From NCBI GenBank assembly GCA_011176545.1, contig DUEN01000021.1, forward strand, positions 1 through 64,000: a stretch of DNA of 64,000 nt, written 5' to 3'. How positions within the stretch are numbered: the stretch's first letter is position 1; each line of letters begins with the position of its first letter. Made by a program: the position numbers and the translations under genes. This DNA is from Caldilineae bacterium. GTDB taxonomy: Bacteria > Chloroflexota > Anaerolineae > DUEN01. Positions 35,391 through 44,540 of the stretch are shown here, piece by piece. Below the pieces are notes generated by a model that did no database searches, was not told the DNA's origin, and was given only the letters and a program-made list of their open reading frames with translations.

Positions 35391-36740
35391 ATGCCACACA
35401 TCTCATGGAGGGCAGCTGCGATTCTCTCGTTCATCGCCCTCATCACGTTAGGTTGTACGCAGCCGGTCCCCCTACTGATCACAACGCCTACTCCCCCCAC
35501 ACCGACACCGGTTCCACCGACCGCTACGCCTTCGGCGCCTGTCGCCACGTCACCTGGCGCCGATGACGCCTGTATGGAGTGTCACAGAGAGGTGACACCT
35601 TCCCTCGTAAGGGACTTCCAGCAGGGGAAGATGTACGAGGTGGGCATCCGTTGTAGCAATTGTCATGGCTCTGAACACACCAGTGCTGAGGATACTGCCA
35701 AGGCTCAGATCCCCACAGCCAAGACATGCGCGACCTGCCACCCGACTCAGGTGACACAGTTTGAAGCTGGTAAACATGCCCTCGCCTGGGTCGCCATGAA
35801 CGCCATGCCCACGACTCATATGCAGCCTATGGAGCTGATCCAGGGCAAGAAGGGCTGCGGTGGCTGTCATAAGATCGGGCTCAAGAGCGAAGAGGAGATT
35901 CAGGCGATGCAGGCGGCGGGAGAGACGTACGGCACGGCCTCGTGTGACTCCTGCCACACGCGACACGCCTTCTCCGTCGCCGAGGCGCGCCAGCCTGAAG
36001 CCTGCGCGACCTGCCACATGGGCTTTGATCACCCGCAATGGGAGATGTGGTCAACCTCTAAGCACGGCGTACGGTTCCTCCTGAAGCGCCAGGGAGTGCT
36101 TTCCCCAGAGGTCGCCGCGCCGGCCTGTCAGGATTGCCATATGCAGGATGGCGACCACGAGGTCCGGACGGCCTGGGGATTCCTGGCCGTGCGCCTGCCG
36201 CTGCCGGATGACCCGCAATGGGCAGATGATCGGGTGACGATCCTCAAGGCGCTGGGCGTGCTGGACCCCGAGGGTAATCCAACGGGCCGACTCGACGCGG
36301 TCAAGGCCGCGGACGTGGCGCGCCTGACGGAAGAAGACTGGCAGACAGAACGCGAGAAGATGCTCACGGCCTGTAGCCAATGTCACGCCCAAGCATATGC
36401 CGAGGCCGAATTGAAGAAGGCTGACGAGATGATCCGGGAGGCTGATCATCTGATGGCGGAGGCCATCCGGATCGTGGCCGGGCTCTACGAGGACGGGCTG
36501 TTGGAGAAGCCGGAGCACTTCTCGTACAACTACCCCGATCTGCTCGCCTTCTACGAAGTCAATCACCCCATCGAACAGAAGCTCTTCAAGATGTTCCTGG
36601 AATATCGGATGCGCACCTTCCAGGGCGCGTTCCACGCGAATCCGGATTACACCTTCTGGTACGGCTGGGCTGAAATGAAAGCGACACTGGCTGAGATCAA
36701 AGCCATGGCAGCGGAGTTGAGGGGAGGGGGCGCTCCCTGA
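35391..36740 (+). CDS. Octaheme cytochrome c lipoprotein, hydroxylamine-oxidoreductase-like
   Basis: Exported lipoprotein of 449 residues: a hydrophobic leader with lipobox ITLGC (lipidated Cys near 21), a PT-rich tether ([16 protein letters not shown]), then eight CxxCH heme sites (CMECH, CSNCH, CATCH, CGGCH, CDSCH, CATCH, CQDCH, CSQCH). The order and the segments GFDHPQWEMWSTSKHG and AWGFLAVRLPLPDD resemble the HAO-like multiheme family, and a helical C-terminal domain (FHANPDYTFWYGWAE) follows as in that family. Whether the P460-crosslinking tyrosine is present cannot be settled by eye, so oxidation or reduction of N-compounds, or pure electron transfer, all remain open. GGGGAGGT sits seven bases before ATG 35391; the frame upstream to 35277 is not signal-like. 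Confidence 0.85.
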   Translation: MPHISWRAAAILSFIALITLGCTQPVPLLITTPTPPTPTPVPPTATPSAPVATSPGADDACMECHREVTPSLVRDFQQGKMYEVGIRCSNCHGSEHTSAEDTAKAQIPTAKTCATCHPTQVTQFEAGKHALAWVAMNAMPTTHMQPMELIQGKKGCGGCHKIGLKSEEEIQAMQAAGETYGTASCDSCHTRHAFSVAEARQPEACATCHMGFDHPQWEMWSTSKHGVRFLLKRQGVLSPEVAAPACQDCHMQDGDHEVRTAWGFLAVRLPLPDDPQWADDRVTILKALGVLDPEGNPTGRLDAVKAADVARLTEEDWQTEREKMLTACSQCHAQAYAEAELKKADEMIREADHLMAEAIRIVAGLYEDGLLEKPEHFSYNYPDLLAFYEVNHPIEQKLFKMFLEYRMRTFQGAFHANPDYTFWYGWAEMKATLAEIKAMAAELRGGGAP

Positions 36741-36793
36741 CTAAGTAAGCGCCGACATGCTCCCCACGCTCTGATCTGTTCTCTATCGCCTGA

Positions 36794-36824
36794 GTAGGGG
36801 GCACGGTGACGCCGTGCCCCCTGC
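36794..36824. repeat. GTAGGGG-family palindrome between two cytochrome genes
   Basis: GTAGGGGGCACGG and CCGTGCCCCCTGC pair around a short centre. It is placed about 55 bases after the HAO-like gene and may terminate or separate its transcript. Confidence 0.65.
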
Positions 36825-36903
36825 GACTAGGCAATCCTCAGGGGGTACGCGGCCGATACGTTCCCGCTAGGTGAAGACACCCCAATGAGCAAAGGAGGAG
36901 GGG

Positions 36904-38934
36904 ATGAGGAAACGCAGGATATTGACCATCATATTGGGCCTGTTGCTGATCGGCATCCTCAGCATCGGATGCGCTCCCAAGGCGACGCCCACCCCAGTAC
37001 CACCCACGCCAACACCTGTTCCACCGACACCGACGCCGGTACCACCGACGCCGACGCCGGTGCCGCCGACACCTACACCCGTACCTCCTACGCCAACGCC
37101 TGTACCTCCTACACCGACGCCGGTCGCGGCGAAGCCCTTCACAGCGACGCTGGAGGTGTTGGCCATCAATCCCGCTCAGGGGATTACGCTTCCCATCGCT
37201 GATACTGAGGAGACGATGACGCTCTTCACGCCTGGGCTGAAGGTCGTACCGCCTGGCGTGCCTCAATATCTCCACGCGGGCGTGATCGGCCTGGCCGAAG
37301 GAGCCAGCATCGCATCCTACGAGTGGACACTGACGGCACCCGAAGGGTTGGCGGCCACGCTGGAAGAGGTAACCGCCGATGCCGAGAAGGGTATCCCAGA
37401 GGGCAGTGCCGTCTTCGTCCCGGATCAGGTGGGGACCTATGTGATCGGCGTGACGGTGACGGACGACGCCGGGAACGTGAGCACCCCGGCGGAGCTGACC
37501 ATGCAGGTGGCCACCTATGTGGGCGTAGGTGGTATGAGCGGAGAGTCGGCACCGCCGCCGCAGTGCCGCATGTGTCATGCTGATCAGGTCGCCTCCTGGG
37601 AAAAGACGGGACACGCCACATTCTTCCAGGTCAACCTGGATGAGAACCCCAGCGAGCATTATGGCCCTCAGTGCATCTCCTGCCACACCGTCGGCTACTA
37701 TCCCGCGGCCACGGCGGAGACCGGCGGCTTCGCGGATGTGGCCAAGAAGCTGGGATGGACCTTCCCCGAGGAGATCGGCGTCGAGGGGACCTATGATGCC
37801 CTACCCGCCGAATTGAAGAACCTGGCCAACATCCAGTGTGAGAACTGCCACGGGCCCGGGAGCGCTCATAGCGGCGACAAGGCCAAGATCGATCACAGCC
37901 TGAGCGCAGGCGTCTGCAACCAGTGCCATAACGACGGCCATTACCATGTCAAGGGCGAGCAACTGGCCAACTCCAAACACGCGCAGGCGGGCACGATCGG
38001 TCCTCCGAATGGGCGGGCGGCCTGTGCTCGGTGCCACTCACCGGGTGGGTTCGTGGACTTCATCAACGGCGTGCCCGAGGAGAAGCGCCGCGCCGAGGTG
38101 GGTGCCATCGAGTGCGCGACCTGCCACGATCCACACGGCAACGGCAACCCATGGCAGTTGCAGGTCGTGGATACAGTAAAAGAGGCCCCCATCGAGATCA
38201 CCGACGTCGGGCTCTCGGCCCTGTGTATGGAGTGCCACAACGGTCGTGTGACCGCGGAAGAGGTGGCCGCCGAGAAGCCGCACTTCCCGCACTACAGCAC
38301 GGCCGCGGAGGCCGTCATGGGCCAGGGTGGCTATGACTTCGGCGAGCAGATCCCGAACTCGCCACATGGCATGATCATCGGGACCGCAGCCGATCCAGAG
38401 AAGTTCGGCGGCTACAAGCCAGGGCCGTGCGTCGCATGCCACATGGAAGAAACGCCGGGTGGCAACCGCAATACAGAAGAGGCACTCCAGACGCCTGGTC
38501 ACAATTTGGTCGGCGCCCACAGCTTCAACATGGTCAGCCCCGACGGCACCTTCGAGCAGGTGACCGTCTGCCAGACCTGCCACGCCGGCATCGAGACCTT
38601 CAACTTCCCGGCCAAAGCCGATTATGACGGCGATGGCACCGTGGAAGGCGTGCAGGATGAGGTCAAGGGGCTGCTAGACCTGTTGAAGGAGGCCATCGTG
38701 GCCAGTGGTGTCCCCGCTCTGGATCATTATCCCTACTTCCAGTTGCCCGATGAAGCCACGGAGGAGCAAAAGGCGGCCATCTACAACTATCGCTTCGTCA
38801 TCGGCCCTGTGCCCGAGGGCGAAGGGCGAGCATCCGCAATCCACAACTTCAAGCGCTCCGTGGCGCTGTTACAGCTCTCCTACCGCAAGCTGACGGGACA
38901 GGATGTACCCAACGCGACCCTCATCATCAAGTAG
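36904..38934 (+). CDS. Nonaheme cytochrome c lipoprotein with PT linker and Ig-like domain
   Basis: Exported lipoprotein of 676 residues. Lipobox SIGC (Cys23) is followed by about seven PTPTPVP units (27-78), an Ig/PKD-like beta domain (about 80-205; [27 protein letters not shown]), then nine CxxCH sites (CRMCH, CISCH, CENCH, CNQCH, CARCH, CATCH, CMECH, CVACH, CQTCH). A helical C-terminal region follows. The design puts a heme module on a long flexible stalk above the membrane, suited to surface electron transfer. Named family not recognised. GGAGG is five bases before the ATG. Confidence 0.85.
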
Positions 38935-38980
38935 CGGCTGAAGGTATCAAAGCCCGCCGGCGGACCAAACGGTGGGACGA

Positions 38981-39018
38981 GGTCAGGAGGCATGGGGGAT
39001 CTCCCCCGCCTCCTGACC
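38981..39018 (+). terminator. Long hairpin after the nonaheme gene
   Basis: GGTCAGGAGGC (38981-38991) pairs exactly with GCCTCCTGACC (39008-39018), with an inner GGGGG/CCCCC stem. It lies about 45 bases after the stop. There is no U-tract, so it may be a terminator helped by a factor or an mRNA 3' protector. The remaining gap up to 39261 has a further small hairpin (39076-39092) and no gene. Confidence 0.5.
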
Positions 39019-39261
39019 TATGAACGCAGCGCATTCCTTCACATGAGGCCCTGAACCTGAGGCCTTGAACCTCCTGTCGGCTTCCAGCCGACTTCCATGG
39101 TTTAGCCTGCAATTTATCCGCGGGCGAAATGGCAGAGAGAAAAACTGTCCCGACAGCTATTAGAGGATGGCTCGCACGGCATGGATAGGGGCCCACCCCG
39201 CGCGGATAGCAGCAACTTTGCCAAGGGAGGTTTCTGCCCACGCAGGAGAGGAGGTGGGATT

Positions 39262-39756
39262 GTGCAGCAACCGGAGCAGCGGGGATCCCGGGAGGAGTCG
39301 GCAGGAATTGGGCGTCGCGGGTTCGTACGTTACCTCCTGGGTTTCTCCTTTATCAGCACCATCGTCGGCGTGTTGACCCCGATCATCGGCTACCTATGGC
39401 CTCCGGCTCGCCCGAGTGGCACCCAGGGCGGCCGGACCCTGGTGGGCACGGTGGAGGACTTCCCGCCAGGTTGGGGCAAGATCATCCCTGTGAACAACAA
39501 GCCGGTGATCGTGGTGAACACGTCACAAGGCATCCGCGTCTTCTCCGCCATCTGCACGCACTTGGGGTGTATCGTGCTGGAAAAGGAGCCCAGCTTATCG
39601 TATATCAAATGCCCCTGCCACGATGGACGATTCAATCCCATCAACGGGGAGGTGATCGCTGGCCCGCCACCGCGCCCACTGCCCGCATATGAGTTTAGCA
39701 TTGAGGAAGGCAAGATCTATGTAGGCGAGCCACTGAGCCCGCTGTACGGTGGATAA
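39262..39756 (+). CDS. Rieske iron-sulfur protein of a quinol-oxidising bc-type complex
   Basis: A 164-residue membrane-anchored Rieske protein. The N-terminus has twin arginines (GRRGFVRYLLGFS) then a transmembrane helix (about 24-46), consistent with Tat export. The cluster boxes CTHLGC (98-103) and CPCHDGRF (117-124) supply the two Cys and two His ligands plus the disulfide cysteines. The start is GTG 39262, seven bases after GGAGG; no suitable ATG exists close by. The cytochrome b pair follows, so it feeds electrons from quinol to a high-potential acceptor. Confidence 0.93.
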   Translation: MQQPEQRGSREESAGIGRRGFVRYLLGFSFISTIVGVLTPIIGYLWPPARPSGTQGGRTLVGTVEDFPPGWGKIIPVNNKPVIVVNTSQGIRVFSAICTHLGCIVLEKEPSLSYIKCPCHDGRFNPINGEVIAGPPPRPLPAYEFSIEEGKIYVGEPLSPLYGG

Positions 39757-39861
39757 GCGAGCAGCCATGGTGACGGTCCCGTGCTCACCCGACCGGACCA
39801 CCGCGCTCGCGGATAGGTGCTCATGCGCAAGATCTCGTGGTGACTGTCCTGGAGGTGCCTG

Positions 39862-40617
39862 ATGCAGGAGAGGGCTCCCTTCTACAGTGTATGGGCCCTT
39901 CGGGCCTGGCATTGGCTGGACAAGCGTTATGCACTGCAGCGCCTCTTTCACGCGCTGGTGGACGTACCCATCCCGCGTACGGCGCGGACGCTCTATTTAG
40001 GTGGCATTACCCTTTTCCTCTTCTTCGTCCAGGCAGTCACCGGCATTCTGCTCACCCTCTACTATCGCCCTACGCCCGAAGAAGCTTATGACAGCATCCT
40101 GTTCATCATGAACGATGTCCGATTCGGTTGGCTGATCCGCAGCATCCATGCCTGGGGCGCCAACCTGATGATCCTCTTCTGCATTCTTCACATGCTTCGT
40201 GTCTTCTTTCAAGGGGCCTACAAGGCTCCACGTGAGATGACCTGGGTGGTGGGGATGCTGCTATTGATCATCACACTGGGCTTCGGCTTCACGGGATACC
40301 TTCTCCCGTGGGATCAACGTGCCTTCTGGGCCACCACGGTCGGGACGGAGATCGCAGGAGCGATTCCAGTGGTGGGAAGATTCGCGATGGAGTTCTTGCG
40401 AGGTGGCCCGGAGATCTCCGCATTGACCTTGAGCCGGTTCTTCGGGACCCATGTACTGGCATTGCCCGTCACCCTGGCTGCCCTCATCCTGGTCCACCTG
40501 GTCATGATTCACCAACAGGGCCTGTCTGACCCTACCGAGCCAGCATGGCCTGCGAGTGATCCACCGAAAGAGGTAGTCACCAGTGACTCACAGCGGGAGG
40601 ATGTCGGTGAGCACTGA
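39862..40617 (+). CDS. Cytochrome b6-type N-terminal subunit
   Basis: Diheme b subunit with four helices (251 residues). Heme ligands are H96, H110, H197 and H212. The second pair is 15 apart, the spacing of cytochrome b6 rather than bc1-type cytochrome b. The conserved GYLLPWDQ loop of the quinol site is present. A C-terminal hydrophilic tail follows. GGAGGTGCCTG precedes the ATG. Its stop overlaps the next frame, so the split N- and C-terminal subunits are co-translated. Confidence 0.93.
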   Translation: MQERAPFYSVWALRAWHWLDKRYALQRLFHALVDVPIPRTARTLYLGGITLFLFFVQAVTGILLTLYYRPTPEEAYDSILFIMNDVRFGWLIRSIHAWGANLMILFCILHMLRVFFQGAYKAPREMTWVVGMLLLIITLGFGFTGYLLPWDQRAFWATTVGTEIAGAIPVVGRFAMEFLRGGPEISALTLSRFFGTHVLALPVTLAALILVHLVMIHQQGLSDPTEPAWPASDPPKEVVTSDSQREDVGEH

Positions 40618-41020
40618 GAAACACCAGCCAGAAGATCAGGGAACGAGAGGTCGATCGCAACTGCCGTTTTTCCCAAACTACTTGCTGGACGAGGTGATCG
40701 CCTGGTATGTCATGCTGGCCGTCATCATCGTGCTGGCCTCTCTGTTCCCGGCTGGATTGGAAGAGCGGGCAGATCCCTTTAAGACGCCTCCCCACATCAA
40801 GCCGGAGTGGTATTTCCTGGCCCTCTATCAGGGGCTGAAGCTCGTCCCGCGCGTTATCGGCGTGCTCATGCCGGTGGTAGGCATCCTGGTATTGTTTCTC
40901 CTGCCCTTCATCGATCGGAACCCATACAAGACATGGCGGCGCCGCCCGATCGCCATCGGCCTGAGTCTCGTCATCCTGGCGGCCGTGGTCGTCTTAACCA
41001 TCTGGGGCTGGATGAGTTAG
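40607..41020 (+). CDS. Cytochrome b C-terminal subunit (subunit IV-like)
   Basis: Completes the quinol-oxidation site, 137 residues with three helices. The PEWYF motif of the Qo site is intact (HIKPEWYFLALYQGLKLVP). GTG 40607 lies six bases after GGAGG; ATG 40601 abuts the site, so GTG is preferred. It overlaps the end of the cytochrome b6 gene. No petA/c1-like gene follows; a 13-heme cytochrome takes that place. Confidence 0.9.
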   Translation: MSTEKHQPEDQGTRGRSQLPFFPNYLLDEVIAWYVMLAVIIVLASLFPAGLEERADPFKTPPHIKPEWYFLALYQGLKLVPRVIGVLMPVVGILVLFLLPFIDRNPYKTWRRRPIAIGLSLVILAAVVVLTIWGWMS

Positions 41021-41035
41021 CAAGGAAGGGGAGAA

Positions 41036-42709
41036 ATGGTGGTTCAAAGACGTACCCTCCTTGTCATGGTCAGGCGAGGGGGTTGGCTCTTGGCCTTCGT
41101 GTTCCTGTCACTCGCCATCGCTGGCGACGTGTATGCACAGCCTCCTATTCCCACGATTCCGCATTCGCTGGAAGGCCGAGCCGCCTGTCTCGCTTGTCAT
41201 GAGGCGGGCGTAGGCGGAGCCCCGGTGATTCCTGCCAACCACACGGGTCGCACCAACGAGATGTGCACTACCTGTCACGTGGCCGCCAGCGAAGCGCCGC
41301 CTCAGCCACCTCTCATCCCTCATACGCTGGTCGGGCGCTCTGACTGTCTATTCTGTCACGAAAAGGGGGTCGGTGGAGCGACGGTGATCCCATCTGATCA
41401 TGCGGGGCGCACGAGCGAGACGTGTCGGAATTGCCATCAGCCTGGCGCCCCCATAGAGGCGCCTCCCACACCTGCGGGGCCGCCGACGCCAACTCCCGTC
41501 CCCATCCCGACGCCCATCGTACACCCTGTGAGACGTGGGCAAAATACCTGTGCGACGTGCCATCGGACGCTCGACGAGAAGCAGGCGCGTATCGTAGATG
41601 AGTGGGAGAAGAGCATTCACGCGGCTCGCAATGTTAGCTGTGCGGATTGCCATGGCGGCGATCCGGGAGCTGAGGGGATCAATGAGTCTATGGCTCCTGC
41701 CGCAGGCTATATCGGCGTGCCGGATCGAGTGAAAGTCCCGGGGCTGTGCGCGTCTTGCCACGCCGACCCGGTACGGATGCGCCAGTATGATCTGCCAACG
41801 GATCAATTCGCCAAGTATCAGGAGAGCATCCACGGACGCGCTCTGTATGAAAATGGCGATCCCAACGTGGCGACCTGCGTTGACTGTCACGGCTCTCACA
41901 AGGTCCCTGAGGTGAACGACCCCAGCGCCGACGTATACCCCATCAACGTGCCCAAGTTATGTGCTCGCTGTCACGCCGACGAGCAACTGATGGCCCCCTA
42001 TGCGATCGCCACGAATCAGTACGATCTGTACCGGAAGAGTGTCCATGGCATCGCGTTGCTGGAACGTCAAGACCTGAGGGCTCCCAGTTGTGCGACGTGC
42101 CATGGCACGCACGGCGCAGCGCCACCGGGATTTGCCGAGGTGGCCAATGTCTGCGGTAGCTGCCATTCCGCCACTCAGGACTATTATGCACGGGGGGCAC
42201 ATGCCCAGGCCGGCGATGCTGGGCCCAAATGCGTCACGTGCCATGGACGCTATGACGTCACCAAGCCCGATGAGAGCCTCTTCGTGGGAACGGAGGAGCG
42301 ACATTGCGGAAATTGCCATCCTCCAGACTCGCCCATTGGAAAAGAGGTGGCCCAGATCAGAGAGGCCATCCTTGAGGCGGCCGCGACCCTGGCAAAGGCT
42401 GAAGAGCTAGTCTCCCAGGCCGCCAGCCGTGGCATGATCGTGGCTTATGAGGAGACGAAGTTATCGGAAGCCCGAACCGGGCTGATCTCTGCTCGAGCTG
42501 CCCAGCATCAGGTCGCGCTGGATGTGGTGACGAAGCTCACCGAGGCCAGCGTAGCCGCCAGTCAAGAGGTGATGGAAGCGGCCGAACAGAAGTTGCGGGA
42601 AAGTGTGTTCCGTCGTCAGGCGATGGTAGTCGCCGTAGTAGCCATCTCTATAACCGTCGGCGCCCTGTATAGCATCAAACGAGAACTGGATCGGCGACTT
42701 GAGCCATAG
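41036..42709 (+). CDS. Tridecaheme membrane-anchored cytochrome c
   Basis: A 557-residue exported cytochrome with a signal/anchor (about 10-35, ending VYAQPP). Two diheme modules of the form IPH-GR-CxxCH-DH-GR-CxxCH come first (40-140), then a PT linker. Nine more CxxCH sites follow (13 in all) in repeated units with Y-x-x-S-[IV]-HG spacers, then a helical stretch (about 440-525) and a C-terminal transmembrane helix. Directly after the Rieske/cytochrome b genes, it is the likely electron acceptor of that complex. No enzymatic motif recognised. Confidence 0.87.
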   Translation: MVVQRRTLLVMVRRGGWLLAFVFLSLAIAGDVYAQPPIPTIPHSLEGRAACLACHEAGVGGAPVIPANHTGRTNEMCTTCHVAASEAPPQPPLIPHTLVGRSDCLFCHEKGVGGATVIPSDHAGRTSETCRNCHQPGAPIEAPPTPAGPPTPTPVPIPTPIVHPVRRGQNTCATCHRTLDEKQARIVDEWEKSIHAARNVSCADCHGGDPGAEGINESMAPAAGYIGVPDRVKVPGLCASCHADPVRMRQYDLPTDQFAKYQESIHGRALYENGDPNVATCVDCHGSHKVPEVNDPSADVYPINVPKLCARCHADEQLMAPYAIATNQYDLYRKSVHGIALLERQDLRAPSCATCHGTHGAAPPGFAEVANVCGSCHSATQDYYARGAHAQAGDAGPKCVTCHGRYDVTKPDESLFVGTEERHCGNCHPPDSPIGKEVAQIREAILEAAATLAKAEELVSQAASRGMIVAYEETKLSEARTGLISARAAQHQVALDVVTKLTEASVAASQEVMEAAEQKLRESVFRRQAMVVAVVAISITVGALYSIKRELDRRLEP

Positions 42710-43062
42710 GAGCCTAGCGATGGTAGGAGCCACTGACCCTAAATGGATGATTTGGTGTTATCTGGGAAGTTGTGGCATGATTAAAGGGAAGGGAACCTCG
42801 GATTGTCCAATTTTGTTTCCAATTCGCCATCGCTTTAGAGCACCTCATGTAATGGTCAACCCATGGCGGCTTATGCCGCGCGGCAGGTCCCCACCGGGGT
42901 CTGCTGGCCATGGCAGGCGTTGCCGTGGCGAGAGTAGGAGGTGGTCTTCGACCAGACACGGCCAACGCTGGAAAGGGGGTGAGTCATTGCGCTGAAGAAG
43001 CTCTCTGCTTATGACGCTCTATCTTTCCCATCATAGCCATTCCTCAATAGTAAGGAGGGAAT
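42710..43062. other. Intergenic gap before the collagen-linker cytochrome
   Basis: About 350 bases with no convincing frame. A GC hairpin (GCAGGTCCCC...GGGGTCTGC, near 42880-42905) lies in the middle, and no consensus promoter stands out. The short frames here do not resemble known proteins. Confidence 0.5.
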
Positions 43063-44295
43063 ATGCCGACCTTTAAACGCATCCGCAGAGCGCTGATCGT
43101 AGTAGGTGTGCTGGTGCTGGCATTGGTGCTGGCGGCCTGTGCCGCTCAGGCGGGGCCACCGGGGCCGCAAGGACCACCTGGCCCACAAGGACCGCCAGGA
43201 CCGGCTGGTCCTCCCGGACCCGAGGGACCACAGGGACCGCCCGGTCCTCCTGGGCCAGCGGGCGCCGAGTATGTGGGGGCGGAAACGTGCGGCTCGTGCC
43301 ATCAGGAGATCTACGAGGTCTTCATGAAGTCCGGGCACGCCTGGAAGCTCAACCCGGTCGTGGATGGCCAGCCGCCCGAGTACCCGTTCACCGAGGTGCC
43401 CAACCCGCCGGAGGGCTACACCTGGGATGATATCTCCTACGTCATCGGCGGCTATAACTGGAAAGCCCGCTTCATCGATAAGAACGGCTACATCATCACC
43501 GGCCCTGATGAGAACGCGAAGACGCAATATAACTTCGCCAATCCCATCGTGGGCAAGGAGGCCGGGTGGGTCGCCTATCATCCTGGGGAAGAGAAGCCCT
43601 ACAACTGCGGTACCTGCCATACCACCGGGTACAAGCCGGAGGGCCATCAGGACGACATGCCTGGCATCGTCGGCACCTGGGCGGAGCCCGGCATCAAGTG
43701 TGAGCGGTGCCATGGTCCGGGTAGCTTACACGTGGCCAACCCGTATGGCGTGCGCATGGTGGTCGATCGGGACTCCGAGCTCTGTGGCGAGTGCCACCTG
43801 CGCGGCGATCCGACCCAGGTCGACGCCAAGGGCGGGTTCATCAAGCATCATGAGCAGTATGAGGAGCAACTGCAGAGCAAGCACGTCGCCCTGGATTGTG
43901 TGACGTGCCATGACCCGCACGCTGGCGTCGTCCAGCTGCGCCAGGCGGGTGAGCCGACGACGCGGCTGCAGTGCGAGAACTGCCACTTCGAGGAGGCGAG
44001 GAACCAGAGCGAGGTCCACAAAGCCGTGGGTGTGCAGTGTATCGACTGCCATATGCCGCGCATCGTCAAGAGCGCGTGGGGCGACCCGGAGAAGTACACC
44101 GGCGACATCCGCTCCCACTTGATGGCCATCGATCCGGAGCAGGAGGGCCAGTTCACAGAGGATGGCAAGCTCGCTCTCTCGCAGATCTCGTTAGACTTCG
44201 CTTGTCGGCACTGCCACAGAGAAGGTGGCAAGGCCACGCCGAAGACGGACGATCAACTGCGAGAGCGAGCCACGGACTACCACGCGCGACCATAG
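43063..44295 (+). CDS. Octaheme cytochrome c lipoprotein with a collagen-like linker
   Basis: Exported lipoprotein of 410 residues. Lipobox LAAC (Cys26) is followed by twelve Gly-Pro-X triplets (about 31-66), a collagen-like rod where sister proteins carry PT-rich tethers. Eight CxxCH sites follow (CGSCH, CGTCH, CERCH, CGECH, CVTCH, CENCH, CIDCH, CRHCH). A non-heme insert (about 85-170; [18 protein letters not shown]) separates hemes 1 and 2, as in cytochrome c554/NrfA-like multiheme folds. Followed by a strong terminator. A rigid or trimeric stalk is inferred from the repeat alone. Confidence 0.85.
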   Translation: MPTFKRIRRALIVVGVLVLALVLAACAAQAGPPGPQGPPGPQGPPGPAGPPGPEGPQGPPGPPGPAGAEYVGAETCGSCHQEIYEVFMKSGHAWKLNPVVDGQPPEYPFTEVPNPPEGYTWDDISYVIGGYNWKARFIDKNGYIITGPDENAKTQYNFANPIVGKEAGWVAYHPGEEKPYNCGTCHTTGYKPEGHQDDMPGIVGTWAEPGIKCERCHGPGSLHVANPYGVRMVVDRDSELCGECHLRGDPTQVDAKGGFIKHHEQYEEQLQSKHVALDCVTCHDPHAGVVQLRQAGEPTTRLQCENCHFEEARNQSEVHKAVGVQCIDCHMPRIVKSAWGDPEKYTGDIRSHLMAIDPEQEGQFTEDGKLALSQISLDFACRHCHREGGKATPKTDDQLRERATDYHARP

Positions 44296-44317
44296 TCTTA
44301 TCCTCCCGAGAAAGCAA

Positions 44318-44361
44318 CGGGAAGGCCTCCCTCGAAGTGAGGGAGGCCTTCCTTATGTCCT
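44318..44361 (+). terminator. Intrinsic terminator after the collagen-linker cytochrome
   Basis: GGAAGGCCTCCCTC (44318-44331) and GAGGGAGGCCTTCC (44337-44350) form a perfect 14-bp stem with a five-base loop, followed by TTATGTCCTTTT. Confidence 0.8.
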
Positions 44362-44454
44362 TTTCTGGAACTTAAGGGCGCCCTTGCGTGACAGACGTTC
44401 TCAACCACCTTAGTGGCTCCATACTACACCTCATGCTTTGCATGATGAGCGTCA

Positions 44455-44483
44455 TTGGTGCATAATTACTCAAATGATATATT
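44455..44483 (+). promoter_or_regulatory. Candidate promoter for the second half of the cytochrome island
   Basis: TTGGTG at 44455-44460, 17 bases, then TATATT at 44478-44483, in an AT-rich patch just after a terminator. The -35 is weak (three of six). It would give a 50-base leader before the nonaheme gene at 44541. Confidence 0.5.
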
Positions 44484-44540
44484 GAGCTTACGATCCCACA
44501 GTTCGTTCAACCTGTCGCATGCTGGAGGAGATGCGAGAGC

